Source of the DNA: Tetmemena sp. SeJ-2015
Lineage: Eukaryota; Ciliophora; Spirotrichea; Sporadotrichida; Oxytrichidae
DNA: 64,000 nucleotides
Reading direction: 5' to 3'
NCBI GenBank assembly: GCA_027382625.1
Contig: JAJKFJ010021990.1
Span: forward strand, 1 to 64,000
The notes under the pieces are model-generated. The model was not told the DNA's origin. It searched no databases and saw only the letters and a list, made by a program, of their open reading frames with translations. The position numbers were made by a program, and so were the translations under genes. Below are positions 37,760 to 49,900 of this stretch, piece by piece (the first letter of the stretch is position 1; each line of letters opens with the position of its first letter).

Positions 37760-39303
37760 ATGTCCTTAGAATCTAAAAACAAATAACGCATCTTCAAAGT
37801 AGTGGGAGGTGTATCTGCTCTAGCCCTAGCCTCAGCTGCTGCTCTCTATATGCTGAGTGAATTCTCAGGTAGCTATCTAGAGAAATCTGGACTGCAAGTG
37901 CTTGGCGATTTTGAAAACGCTGTGCCTGCTGGTCAAGCTGTGTTCTGGGAGCAACCAGGCTTCAGAGGAGCCAACATCCAGATGAATACAAATATTAAAG
38001 TGAGAGTGATGATATTCTTATGAACGTTGATACTCTAAACTTAGAAAAGTAGAAGTTTGAGAAATTATATGTACTGTATATGGATTAGCAGATGTAGATT
38101 TAAGACACCAGTGGATGAATGACAAAATCTAGTCATTCCAGCTGGGCGCTAACATTAGAGTGAAGCTTTGCAGGAACTCTGGCTGCTCAGGAAACGGCTG
38201 GAAAGATCATCATAATCATACACTTCATAGCATACAACATTTATTAGATGCTCTTGAGCTAGTGGGCCCTTACAACTGTGGAGATATGACAGACGGTTCA
38301 GGGAAAATGCTTTCCCACATGACTCTTTACAGGTACGATCCTAAGAACAATTATATAGCAGCAATTTAAGTTTTAAGTATAGAACGAGAAGTATGTGATG
38401 ATCTTCAGCAATGAGAGATTTGAGCTAGGTTATGCTGGACTCTTCTCAGAGGGTCAGTACGACAGCTAGGACATAAAAAATCACCATGTTGACAAGGGCG
38501 GCTACAAACTCGCCACGTCATCCATGCTCATTCCTGAAGGAATTTATGTCACACTCTTCAAGGAAGACTAAACCTGCCTTTCTTTCTTGTAATGGATATT
38601 ACTTAGAATAATTTAAAGAATGGTTTACTTCAGAGGAGAATAGATCACCGTAATTAAAAGTTAATTAGATCATTATTGAAGGCCCTAAGGCTGTTGACCT
38701 AGGCAACGACCCCGCCTACCAAGGATGGAATCATCAAGCTAGAAGCATCCAGGTCGGATAGATCTCAAAGAAGCGAATCGATGTCCTCACCAAATGGACG
38801 AGAGTCATATCTGGTCGGATTTTAAGGCTATTTTTAATGGTAGCGGTCCAATTACCCACGAGATTCAGAAGGGTTGGAGCAAGGATGAGGTCAAGAAGGA
38901 CGAGAAGACTGTGGTTGAACAATTCAATGCCTCCACAGAGGCTGGATTCTCCTTCATGGGCGCTTATTCAAAGACTGTACTTTCCAACTCATTGAGTATC
39001 AGAATCTTCAACTCAGTTGAGAGGTCGCTTCACCAATCTACCATCATCACTGACACTGCCGTTTGCGAAAATCCTAAGGGAGATCTCGTTGCCCTTTACT
39101 AGTGGACATATAAATTATAGTATGTGTAAATGTTGACTCTTAACGGATCAGGAGATGGAAATGACGTGTTCGTGCAAGACTCAAACTACATTTGCAGATA
39201 TGGGTTGAACTCAAACACTCCTCCTTAATGCCCTCTTACTATGTGTGCTGATTCTCAGTGCACTACATGCACAGACGGCTTCAACCCAAACACTATATAA
39301 TGA
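37760..39303 (+). CDS. Beta/gamma-crystallin-like protein, copy 3 (intact after IES removal)
   Basis: Excising eight inserts gives 413 residues from ATG 37760 to TGA 39301. It has an N-terminal hydrophobic anchor (residues ~12-33), crystallin-like blocks VFWEQPGFRGA and MIFSNERFELG, an MND motif between them and a Cys-rich end. Inserts (pointer): 37982-38019 ATGAA; 38041-38084 TTAG; 38204-38245 AGAT; 38345-38381 GAAC; 38562-38621 GG; 38641-38665 TAGATCA; 38812-38837 TGGT; 39105-39134 GAC. Insert positions match copy 2; pointers do not. The summed lengths leave an exact multiple of three. Confidence 0.8.
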
Positions 39304-39920
39304 TATTTTATCCTTTTAAGTCATAGAATGTATTTTAAATAGCTCTGAATTTCCATTTAACTATTTCATGGAAAGTATTTTTAAAAGTAAAGGCATTTAT
39401 TTTCTTGCATTTATATTTTGATTTATCAGTTAAAATTCTAGTCCACTTTCTCTAAATATGGTTATGCTTCATTTGTTTACTTTTAGAACTGAATATCATT
39501 ATATATTAGAAAAGAACAAGCATAGATAGCTTATTTTTCATTAATTACTATTCATCACTCATATTCTAAGATGAATTTAAATAAATGACTTAATTAAATC
39601 AATAGCATAGTTTAGATTATAAAGGAGAATTAAAAATTTCCCATACACCACATTAAAATTAAATATTCAAATTTAAACAAAAGATAGTAACAAAGCAAGA
39701 AATAAATGAAAACTTAATTAGCTCTTAAGGTAATAAAATAATTTCTCTGGTGAAAATTAAGGAGAAAGCAGCTTGGAATCATTAAAGGGATAGAATAAAT
39801 AAAAGTTAAAATATATCAAGTTAAAATATTATAGTACCATCTAACTTAAAAAGACTCCTTAAGAACTTGATTTGTTAATTTCTTCTATATAATCAGTATT
39901 AAATAACAGAATCTTTTACA
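39304..39920. other. AT-rich intergenic DNA
   Basis: No gene. Short stretches resemble the region upstream of copy 3 (a CTCCTTAAGAA-like block), so the spacer was duplicated with the gene. Confidence 0.5.
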
Positions 39921-41435
39921 ATGTCGGTAGAGCTAAAAAATAAATAACGCATCTTCAAAGTAGTGGGAGTCGTATCAGCTCTAGCCCTAGCTTCAGCAGC
40001 TGCTCTTTACATGCTGAGTGAATTCTCAGGCAACTATCTAGAGAAATCTGGACTGCAAGTGCTTGGAGATTTTGAAGAAACTGTGCCTGCTGGTTAAGCT
40101 GTGTTCTGGGAGCAACCAGGCTACAGAGGAGCCAACATCCAGATGAATACAAATATTAAAGTGAGAATGGTGATATTCTTATGAATGTCGACACTTTAAA
40201 CCTAGAAAGTAAATATGATAAATAAAATGTATTCTAATGGATTTAGCTGATTTGGATTTTTGACAACAATTTTTACCAAACATCTATTCCTTCCAAATAG
40301 GCTCTAACGTGAGAGTCAAGCTCTGCAAGAATTCTGGCTGCTCCGGTAACACTTGGACAGATAATTATACAATTCATAACATACTACATTTTTTAGATGC
40401 TCTTGAGCTTGTGGGCCCTTACAACTGCGGCTAAATGACTGATTTCTGGGGGATTATATCCCACATCAAACTTTACAGATATGACCCTAAGAGTAAAATG
40501 AAAAGCACCAAATATTTTAACTAAGAATGAGAAGTATGTGATGATATTTAGCAATGAGAGATTCGAGTTAGGCACCAGTAGACTCTTCGCTGAGGGTTAG
40601 TACGACAGTGAAGACATAAAAAATCACCATGTTGACAAGGGCGGCTACAAATTTGCCGCTTCATCTATGATTATTCCTGAAGGACTCTTCATCACTCTTT
40701 CCAAGAAGGACTAACCTGTTTTACTACTTTTCATTTGATTTTAAGTTGATCAATTTAAAGAAAGGTTTACTTTAGAGGTGAGTAGATTGCTCTAAATGTG
40801 AGTTAAATTTTGATCACTATCATGGGCCCTAAGGCTGTTGATTTGAGCAACGACCCTGTCTATCGAGGATGGAACCATGAAGTAAGAAGTATACAAGTTG
40901 GACAGATATCAAAGAAGCGGATCGATGTCCTAACTAAGTGGGAAAGAGTTATCTCTGGTATTTTTAATGCCTATATATAATGGTAGCGGCCCAATTACTC
41001 ACCAAATTCAAAAGGGTTGGAGCAAGGATGAGGTCAAGAAAGACGAGAAGACTGTTGTTAATTAATTCAACGCAAGCATTGAAGCTGGATTCTCTTTCAT
41101 GGGCGCCTATACAAAGACTAAACTCTCCAACTCTTTGAGTGTCAGAATCTTCAACTCAGTTGAGAGATCACTTCACCAGTCTACCATCATCACTGACACA
41201 GCCTTTTGTGAGAATCCTAAAGGAGATCTCGTTGCTCTCTATTAGTGGACATTTAAATTAAAGTATGTGTAAAGTTTGGACACTCAACGGATCAGGAGAT
41301 GGAAATGACGTGTTCGTGCAGGACTCAAACTACATCTGCAGATATGGGTTGAACTCAAACACTCCTCCTTAATGCCCTCTTACTATGTGTGCAGATTCTC
41401 AATGCACCATTTGCACAGATCCCAAACACTCTAGA
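39921..41435 (+). pseudogene. Beta/gamma-crystallin-like protein, copy 4 (decayed)
   Basis: It is very close to copy 3, with ATG at 39921 and the same eight insert sites (pointers ATGAA, TAG, AGAT, AAGA, AAGG, GAT, TGGTA, TGGACA). After excision an in-frame TGA remains at 40261-40263, where copy 3 has AGA (Arg). Near the end about eight bases are missing relative to copy 3 (around 41420), which shifts the frame and loses the normal stop. I infer a young pseudogene. Confidence 0.7.
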
Positions 41436-42707
41436 ATGATGTTTTCATCACCTTATAGTTAAGCTATATAGTTTTCAATTTCTCTTATTTCCTAATATAG
41501 AAATTTGCTTTTAAGCCAAGATAAAAGGTTTATAGCAAGACAATTCATTTGTATCAAGATTCAAATAGCTTTTATTATTCCCTTAACTTATTATTTTCAG
41601 TTGTCTGTTTAAATTCCAATCTCTTTTCTCTCGATGCTATAGGGTATTTTTTGGAATATAGAAGAAATTAAATTTTTATAATGCGTGATAAATAATGCTT
41701 TTTGTTGTTTAAAGCTTTTGATTAATTTTAGTTCTTAATTTTCGAGAATCTTAAAAATAGGTGTTTCGTAACATCTTCATCTATTTCATATAGGTTAATA
41801 TAGTCTCAAAGATGGAGTTAACAAATCCCAAATCGTTGTTTTTGTCTCAAGCTCTATCGTTGATTAGTGTCACTTGAAGTTCCATTTCCATCCTTTATAT
41901 TATTTTACTATGAGTGGTCTTGAATAGTCATGAATTCCTTTATAGGGTCATGTCTTCCCAAATTAAAATTCTTAATTCAAAAGTCTTACTAATTTTAGGC
42001 TGACGGAAATTATGATTAGCAAGTATAATGGGTTTAATAATCTCAGCATTTTTAAATCACAGATACCACTGAACAAACTATTTATTTCATACCCTAAAAT
42101 TCTCAATCTCAAGATAACCAAATATATAATTAAGGGTGAAAAACAAAACTTTAAAATCAAACAAGACAACGACATAGTAGGAGACAGAGACCGAACCAGC
42201 AATGAGGGTGGAATATGATATCTTAATTTAAAGTGACTAAAAGTGTAAGAGTGGAAATCTTCTTGAACTCTAATATTTTAAAGATTTTCAAAAATTAAGT
42301 ACTAAAATTAATAAAAGGCACTAGAAACCAAGAATATTTATTTATCGCACATTTACGCCACAAATTTACGTAATTCTCGATTTTAAAAAAAATTTGTCTT
42401 TACTAATGCTTTATTCTTTACTCTTATCAATAAACTTATAATTAAAACTTTAGAGATTAATCAGTAGTTTAGTTGAGTAGATGCTTCTTGTTTGCGTTTT
42501 TGAGTCTGTTGTGATAGAAAGCGTCCACGAAAACGTTAACCTAAGGTAACTATCGCCACTAGTAGCTTAGTGATGCGTTGATCGGATCAAACCTTAAGGA
42601 ACTGTCAGCACTATTCTTCAAATACGAAGAAGTCGCATACTCCTCCTGCACTCCAAGAGAACGATAGATTGACCAATAATATACTTAAAATATATGCTAT
42701 ATAAAAA
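41436..42707. other. Intergenic DNA
   Basis: No supported gene. Opposite-strand open frames at 41972-42218 overlap each other and resemble nothing. 42480-42660 is slightly GC-richer, without a clear coding signal. Confidence 0.45.
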
Positions 42708-43586
42708 TCACTCAGACCAAGAAAGCAAGAAAGTTAGAGCGGTGAAAGCAATTGGGAAGAGCTTTCTATCATTCAACTGCTAACCCCACCTAAACAAACG
42801 AAGCACTCCGTATCCATAAAGTGTTCCGAAGACTGTCGAGCAAAGCGCTGTCAGTAGGATCCCTGGATTTTCATTCGGCCCGTAGTAGCTAGAAGCAGCA
42901 TAGAAAGTCATAGAATTGCCGATCAAATACAATGCGTCTATTAGGACCTTGAAGTTCTGTTGGTAAAAGTAGGACCCAAGCATCGCTCCGAATGAGAGGT
43001 TGAACAAAAGCCACATGCTATGCTTCAAATTCGGCTGCTTATAGTAGTCAACTAGGTAGGTGCCAACTAGGAAACCTACTCCTGAAAGCAAGTAAGTGAG
43101 GGGTGACATCATCCTAGATCTGCGCAGGAATACTATCATCCACCCACTTAGAGCCTGAAAGTAAAGACACTAATATATAAGATAAGAAAAACTGATGGAT
43201 TAAGACTCTGGCTGTAGTAATACTGCGACTACTTTCCTATGTAGATTTTTTCCTCATTTCCTGGGTCAGGCTACTCTACAAGCATCCACTCGGGCAGTAT
43301 TTACTTGAAGTAGTCTTGATACTTGAGTGCAATACTCATGCCTATTCCTCCTACTCCTATCATCAGTGCAGACGTCAGATTGTAGTACAAATCAATCAAT
43401 ATATATCTATGAGTACTTTGATGGGGTTTCTTGCTTAATGAGTTACATCTGATGTTCCGCAGCCAATTTAATCTTCTGCTTTCTCTCTGAGAGATTTATC
43501 TTACCCCTCTCTACTCTTTCTGAGTGCTTTAGTTTATCTATGTATTTAAGAGCCTACTGAATTTTCTTTAAGTTCCTCAAGTTCAT
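42708..43586 (-). CDS. GHITM/Bax-inhibitor-like membrane protein
   Basis: Removing one IES and one intron gives an exact 270-residue frame from ATG 43586 to TGA 42708. The first ~60 residues are basic and helix-forming. After that come hydrophobic segments (SALMIGVGGIGMSIAL; PLTYLLSGVGFLVGTYLV; LLFNLSFGAMLGSYF; further ones near the end). The order, with a KHSMWLLF block like the PKHLAWLL of GHITM, suggests the Bax-inhibitor-1 family's mitochondrial GHITM branch. The usual length there is ~345, so this one is short. The IES at 43385-43412 has pointer GTAC. The intron at 43155-43192 is 38 nt (GTTTTT..TTTCAG). The family match is moderate. Confidence 0.65.
43385..43412. other. IES in GHITM-like gene (pointer GTAC)
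   Basis: Direct repeats GTAC at 43385 and 43413 flank 24 AT-rich bases containing an in-frame stop. Excision joins PSKY to YNLTS in frame. Confidence 0.85.
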
Positions 43587-43962
43587 TTATTGAATCAGTG
43601 ATTTAAGTTTAAGGACTGTCTAAAAGAGAGTTAGTGAGTGATAAATTTGCCCTGTTTTAGTATTTATATAGTTATATTTAGGATTTAAATAAAGTGAGAA
43701 AGCGAGATTGATGGCTTAAATTATTCTAACAACTAAACTCATGAACACATTTCATCAGAATTGGAAGCTGTATCCACTCTCTATTGATCCAATATTTATA
43801 CCTCCATTTTGAACTTATAGTATTACGACTCAATGATGATTTTTTTGAAGGAGTTCAAGAAATTAATTTGAACTACTGCTCTAAAAAAGGAGCATATATA
43901 TCTACTAGCCATTTATAACTAGCATCATTATATTAGGGTGAGGAGAAGGTAACTTCAGCTTA
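43587..43962. other. Intergenic DNA between two minus-strand genes
   Basis: It lies between the 5' end of the GHITM-like gene and the 3' end of IFT140. No further gene is seen. Confidence 0.5.
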
Positions 43963-46900
43963 TCAGTAGTCCTCCTTGATATCCTCATCAATACCGTCAT
44001 TGACTGCTTTACTCTTGCCAGGAACGGGCATGCCAACCTGCCCATAGACCTCTTCAACCAACTGAGGATCCAGGTAAGGAGTGATGTTTGCTATCTTCTT
44101 ACGCATCTTTTCAATATTCTAGTAAGCCTCTCTATACTGCCTGTTAGTAGAGAAGAACTCCACTAATTGAGCAAACACGTCTCCTAGTCTTATACTGTCG
44201 TCTACTCCTGGCATCTCCACTAACTAGTTGCACAGAGTCACCATCGTCTAGGTGTCTCCACCCGCGAATGCCTCAATAAGATACTGTAAATTATACAAAT
44301 AGGCCTCTCTGGCTTGAACGAATTTTTCAATGATGCCTATTCTATCTTTAAGCATCCTCACCTTCATCTCTTTGTTAGCCGCTGTTGTTGCTTTCTCAAG
44401 TTGTCTGAGTGCCTCCCTCATAGCTCCTTAAGCCTTCTCGTAGTCTCTATACTCATCGATCTCAACTTATGCACATGCATCATAGAAGTTAGCTAATGAC
44501 TCAAATGCCTTGGCCTTTTGATAGAAGGAAATAATTGTCTTCATAATCTCAGGGTCGTTCAAAAATATAGAGATACATCATGATTAAAATTTATATTATT
44601 TTAAATTATTCAAAATTTCCTGCGAACGTAAAATTCGGGTTCTGGGTTTAAGAAAACCAATAACTTTCCTTAATTCAATTCTGGGAGGTTTACCTTATTT
44701 TCAAATGTTAGATTTTCCTGCTTGAAGTTATTCTTCTAAGTTTTGCAAGTCGAGAAGCCTTGAGCCTCGTCTTTTATCACGTTTTCAGGCCAAGTTTCAT
44801 AGCGAAACCTTCCTCGAGCAATGTTTAACTTACCCCCAGAGCTTCGGTGAACTTGCCCAAACAGATATGAATTTCTATTCTTTTTGGGTGAATCCTTGGG
44901 AAAAAGTTTAGGGGGTACCCAACAGGGAAAACCCTCGATTATTTGTAGGGTTATCAAAAGCTGTAAATAAAGTTAATAAGCAAGCCAAGGTTTTTTCACC
45001 CCCCATGTAAAGGGGACACCATTAGCCTTTTCAAGAAGCGTGCACCATGATTAGCTTGCGCTCATCAAAACCTGCAGGGCCTCTTGATTCCCAATTGCTA
45101 GTCTTAAAGACTTTATTTATCTAGTGGAGTTAAACTCTAACTTACTTGAAAAGATGGGCTCTGACATATTTTCTCATGGCAGCCAAGTGGAGAAACTTGA
45201 GGATCGGGTCTCTAAAGAAATTCCTGCAAGACGTAGAGCAATTCCATGAAATAGACAGATGAACCGTGTCACAGCCGCAGTAGAATGACGCTGTTTGCAG
45301 GTCTTAATGAAGATTCTAGGCGAGCTGGGTTCATTTACAGGATGGGATTCACTCACAACATCGCGCTTAAGTACAGCTACTTGGATTGGTCAGGAAGGAA
45401 AGTGATATGCAAGAAGTTAGGAGATAGCTTGCAGCAAAAGTTAGAGAGGATGCTAAAGTATGATATGACCTCGCCAATTCGCACCAAAAAGACCTCGCCT
45501 ATTCGCACCAATCCAAAACAGTACAGACTGAATCGCTTCGCAGTGAGAAGACTGCGACAAGTTCTTCGGCTTTCAAGAATAAGAAGATATTCAGTCGCTT
45601 GCAAGAGATAGCAACGCTTGACTCAAGCACTATACATCAGCAGGAGAACGTCCCTAGTAAAGTAGAGAAGAGCAATGTTTGCCAATGCTCAGACTAAAGT
45701 AGCGAAATCAGCAATCAGGATAGTGAAGCTTAGGATAGAAAGCCAAAGCTATTAGTGAAGCGATAGGCGATGAACCCTAACTCACCTTCGGCCAAGATTT
45801 ACAAAACGATCAGCAAGAACAATGGCGTTCCAGGTGGGTAGCTCAAGGAGGCAGTAAAATGCAGGGCCGGCGCCTTCAACAAGCATTGCAGTTACTTTGG
45901 ATGTAAGAAGCTGAAACCCATATCAGGGGATCATTGGGGGAGGCACGTCTTGAAACACCAGAAGGCATCTGGATCGAAGGAGGGCATCGACTTTCAGAGG
46001 TGCTATGGTGACTAGTGCGAAACATGCTCAGAATGTAAGTAATCAAAATTATTGGAGCTGATAAAAAAACATAAAACATTGATTGGTGCGAATTGGCGAG
46101 GTAATTTTGGTGCGAATTGGCGAGGTCTTTTTGGTGCGAATTGGCGAGGTACCTTTTGAGTACTTTTGAAATCTTAAAGCAATCCTCCCTAGGAGTAGGT
46201 ATCTCCAATATCTTTCGTTAAACTTAGCTTATGCTCTGTATAGACAAGAAGAGATAGCAGAAAAGGCAAGGGAAGCACAAGCAAATGAAGTGTGACCAAT
46301 ACCTTGCCAGTAAAACAACCGAGAGCTTTGTAAAGGGCTTAGATCCACCAATATGCACAAAGTGCTGGAATATGATGTGAGGCGAGAGGAATCCCGATTG
46401 GTAAAATGAATGCATATGACTGAACGAAGTGAGAATTCACTGTTTTAAAATACTAAAGTAGAGCTAGAAAGGTATAAATATGCATCACTAATTTCTAATA
46501 AGCTAATTTAAACTTGTCGTTATATATTCACAATCTTCAGTATCAAACCCCAATTAGGCAATTATTAATTTAATGGCTGTTATTTAAAGGTATTTGTATT
46601 TATTGGTCACTGATTTTCTCAATAATTGAGAAAAATTCTACCTTATACTCACAATGATATAAGTTGTGCCAGTTCTAGTTCTGGAGGAAATTACCTGCGA
46701 GTACGTAAACTTCTGGCTGCCTGGCGTTCTAAGCAAACCCAATAACTGCCTTGACATCTCCACTTTTGAGGAGGCACTTCATACCCTTCAGCTTCTCATT
46801 AGCCATGGTGTAGAGTTTACCTCCCAGCTTGAAGTCTCCCTACTTCTTGCTAAGTTTAGCAAGTCGCATGCATATGTCCTTGCGCTCCTTCGTCTTATAT

Positions 46901-49900
46901 GCATCGTTGTTAGCAGGAACAGGTGGAACAAGTTTCATAGCGAACTCTTCCTTGAGAGCAATGTTGTAGCGCTCAGCTTACTCCAGAGCTTCTGTGAACT
47001 TGCCAAGCTAGATCATGCTCTCAACGGCCTTGTCGTATTGCTTGTTCTGGATCAAGAACTACACTTGGGATTCAAGAGTTTCAGGGTCGTCGTTATCCTG
47101 GGGAGCAGATGGGAAGTCATCAATTGGGATGTTGTGAGGAATAGTTTATCTAAAAGCTGTAAATAATGTTAATATAGCAAGTCCAATGGCTTTCTTCTTG
47201 TTACCTCCGCGCATGTAAAGGGAGACAGCCTTATCATACTTGCCCTTCTTTTCGAAGTAAGCTGCACTCTGCACCATGATTTGCTTGCTGCTCATCAAAC
47301 TCATAGTCATTACCTCTTGATCATACCCACATTCCTTTGCTAGTCTGATAATAGATACTTTATTTATCTAATGATGGCGTGGTGAAGTCTCTGAGACTTA
47401 CTGTAGTAAAGGATAGCGTCTCTGATCATATTGGTTTGCTCGTAGTGGCGAGCCAAATGGAAGCAAGCTTGAGGGTCGTTGGTTTCTAAAGCCAGTTTCA
47501 TAGCTGAGGCAAGGTCTCCATTTTGGCAAAGTAGACGGACGATGGAACCGTAGTCATTAGCCAGTCTATAGAAGCCGAGGGACTCTGAGATTATTCCTTA
47601 AGCCTCAAGGTACTGAGCCCACCATTTGTACAACTCTGGCTCCTTTTATGATGAAACGAACATTTATTGATATGTAAGTTGATTTTTCTTTCAAGTAATC
47701 TACTATTCATTTGGAGTCTGTCGAACTGACCAAGGTTAGTGAGCATACGTGGGACCTCACTCTTGTGGGTCTCAGATAGGATATAGTGTCTAATTGCATC
47801 ATCGATCTGTCCTATGGATTCGAAGTGCTTGGCCATTGTGAAATGAGTGTTCTTAAGGTTGATACGGTTGAACTTCTCACTCACTTCAATTGCTTCGTCC
47901 CATTCACCACAAGCCTAGTGGAGTTTGCAGAGCAAGTCATACCTGCCACACTCCTTGTAAAGGTCCTTAGCGTCCTCAATCATATTTAGTTGAATGGCTA
48001 CCATAGCTAGCTTAGCCTCTAACTCTTTTTCCTTCTCAGTCTCTCTTACCACTCTGGCTCCTCTCGCAAAGCGCATGTTTCCCAGACACACCTGAGCCAC
48101 ATCTAATCTCTTAGTCTTCACGCACATCTATGCACATTCAATACATAGTCTATACTCTTTATATCTGGGCCATGTTTTGCCAGACTGTGTTGTTCTTGAT
48201 ATTTCTGACAGAGTTGTAAGCTTCATCCATGTTGCCCACAGTCAAGTAGAACGAGAAGTTCATAATGGCCTTCTTTGTGCTGTCCTCCACGTTCTCCAGG
48301 CCTAAGAAGTCTTTCATAGGTCTACGCAGGATGATCATGTTGCTCTGGTTGTTGAGCTATTGTTGCTTCTCCTCCTCTTGGTTGTTATCGTCTTCATTCT
48401 CATCTATCTACCTGCCCATGAAGTAGAAGAAAGGCACGTGCAATCCCAGTAGAGTTCATCACCCTCTTCAAACTTAGGGAATAAATCTAAAAGCTTCTTC
48501 ATTTTATGACTTGACAGTATCCTATCTCTTTGCCTTATAGTCAGTGGTCACAAAGAAGGTCTCAAGACTCTTGCCAGTAAACTCTTCTTCCTTCTTCTTG
48601 AAGTCGTTCTCGATCTCCTCAGCGTTAATGTTTCCAAGAGCATCTGCTCCTCCTTCACCCTCACCAGCTGGCTTACCGATGTCCTTGATGTATTCAAAAA
48701 GTTAATTAATTGTATCATCACTTGTTGTATTCAGTTTCAACGCAAAGAAGTCTGGGGTCGCTCTAGTCCCAGAAGCATTCGACGGGCACTCTATTGGTAG
48801 TAACCTCCATGTCCATGAAGTTATCCATGTCCACGTCATAGATGTAGAACTTGGTGTCTGGGATGCGGATGGAAGGGAAGGGTGACTAATCAGCAAGGAT
48901 GCAAAGTTTCTTTCCTTCACAGTTAAGCTAGATGTCCTTGATCTCTCCCAGTGGCTCACCAACTTTCATCTCAAACTTACGAGTGACTCCTATCTACTTG
49001 AACTGGCGTCTTGAGATATCGAAAATCTTGATCATGTTGTTCTGAGTAATGCAAGCCATGAATCTGCCCTTCACATCCATTAGGATCACCTCTCCTTCTG
49101 CCTCAGTCATTGGGATCACTTGCTTAACTTCTCCAGAGAAGGAGCAAACCTAGATCTTGTTCTCTTCATTATGAATGACTGAATCTTCAGTTAAAGCCAT
49201 CACAGTGGCATGAGATTCAAAGTTTCCAGCTATAACTGGTCCCTTCTAGCCTTGAACTTCATAGATCTGAGCGAACTTGCCATTCCAGAACAGAGTGTTA
49301 TTCTTGCAGCAGTCGATACCCTTGATGTTCATACCCAGAGTCATGATGATTTGGAAGTCAGTATTAGGAGAGGCTTCGTTCTTTAAGCGAACTTCAACAG
49401 CCTTATTAGAGATTTGCATCATCTTGAAAGAGTCCTTCATCTTCTTCTTTAGTACTGTGTGGTTAAGAATCGTGACTCCTGACTACCACTGAGCAGCTAA
49501 GATCTACTGGTTGCCACCCCATTCTAGTTTAGTAAGTGGACCTCCTTGAGCTTTGATAGGAGTTCTAGCATCCCAACCCTCACTAGAGATTGGACTCTCA
49601 GCACTCATTTGCTTGCTTAAAAATAATAAAGTTAAATGCATCTCCACATGATGATATAGCCGTTTCTGGTTCCTCCAGAGAGGATTCTTCTTCTGTGGTT
49701 ATAAGCAATTGATACAATCTTATCTTAGAAAAGAAGTCCTTGGAAAGCTGACTCTGCCAAAGTCAACACATAGTTCTCATCCTACTCTATGTTGAACATT
49801 ACTTAATTCAAATGAGTAAGCATCAATTTTAATAAGGTTCAAACATCCTTATCATGTTCTCTCCACTGACTGTGGCTAGCAGTCCTTATCCAGCCCAAAT

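Larger units (their letters stand above)
44557..46662. other. 2.1 kb IES inside IFT140 (pointer AAC)
   Basis: GTT (AAC on the coding strand) lies at 44557-44559 and at 46663-46665. Removing 2,106 bp joins NQNWHN to DPEIMK, exactly as the family requires. The insert contains a decayed copy of IFT140 coding DNA, part of an unrelated gene on the other strand and an inverted 18-bp repeat array. The other IFT140 IESs are 5-109 bp. Confidence 0.85.

Noticed and set aside
41972..42218. Opposing ORFs of about 70 codons
   Set aside because: They overlap each other, are AT-rich and have no homology signal.
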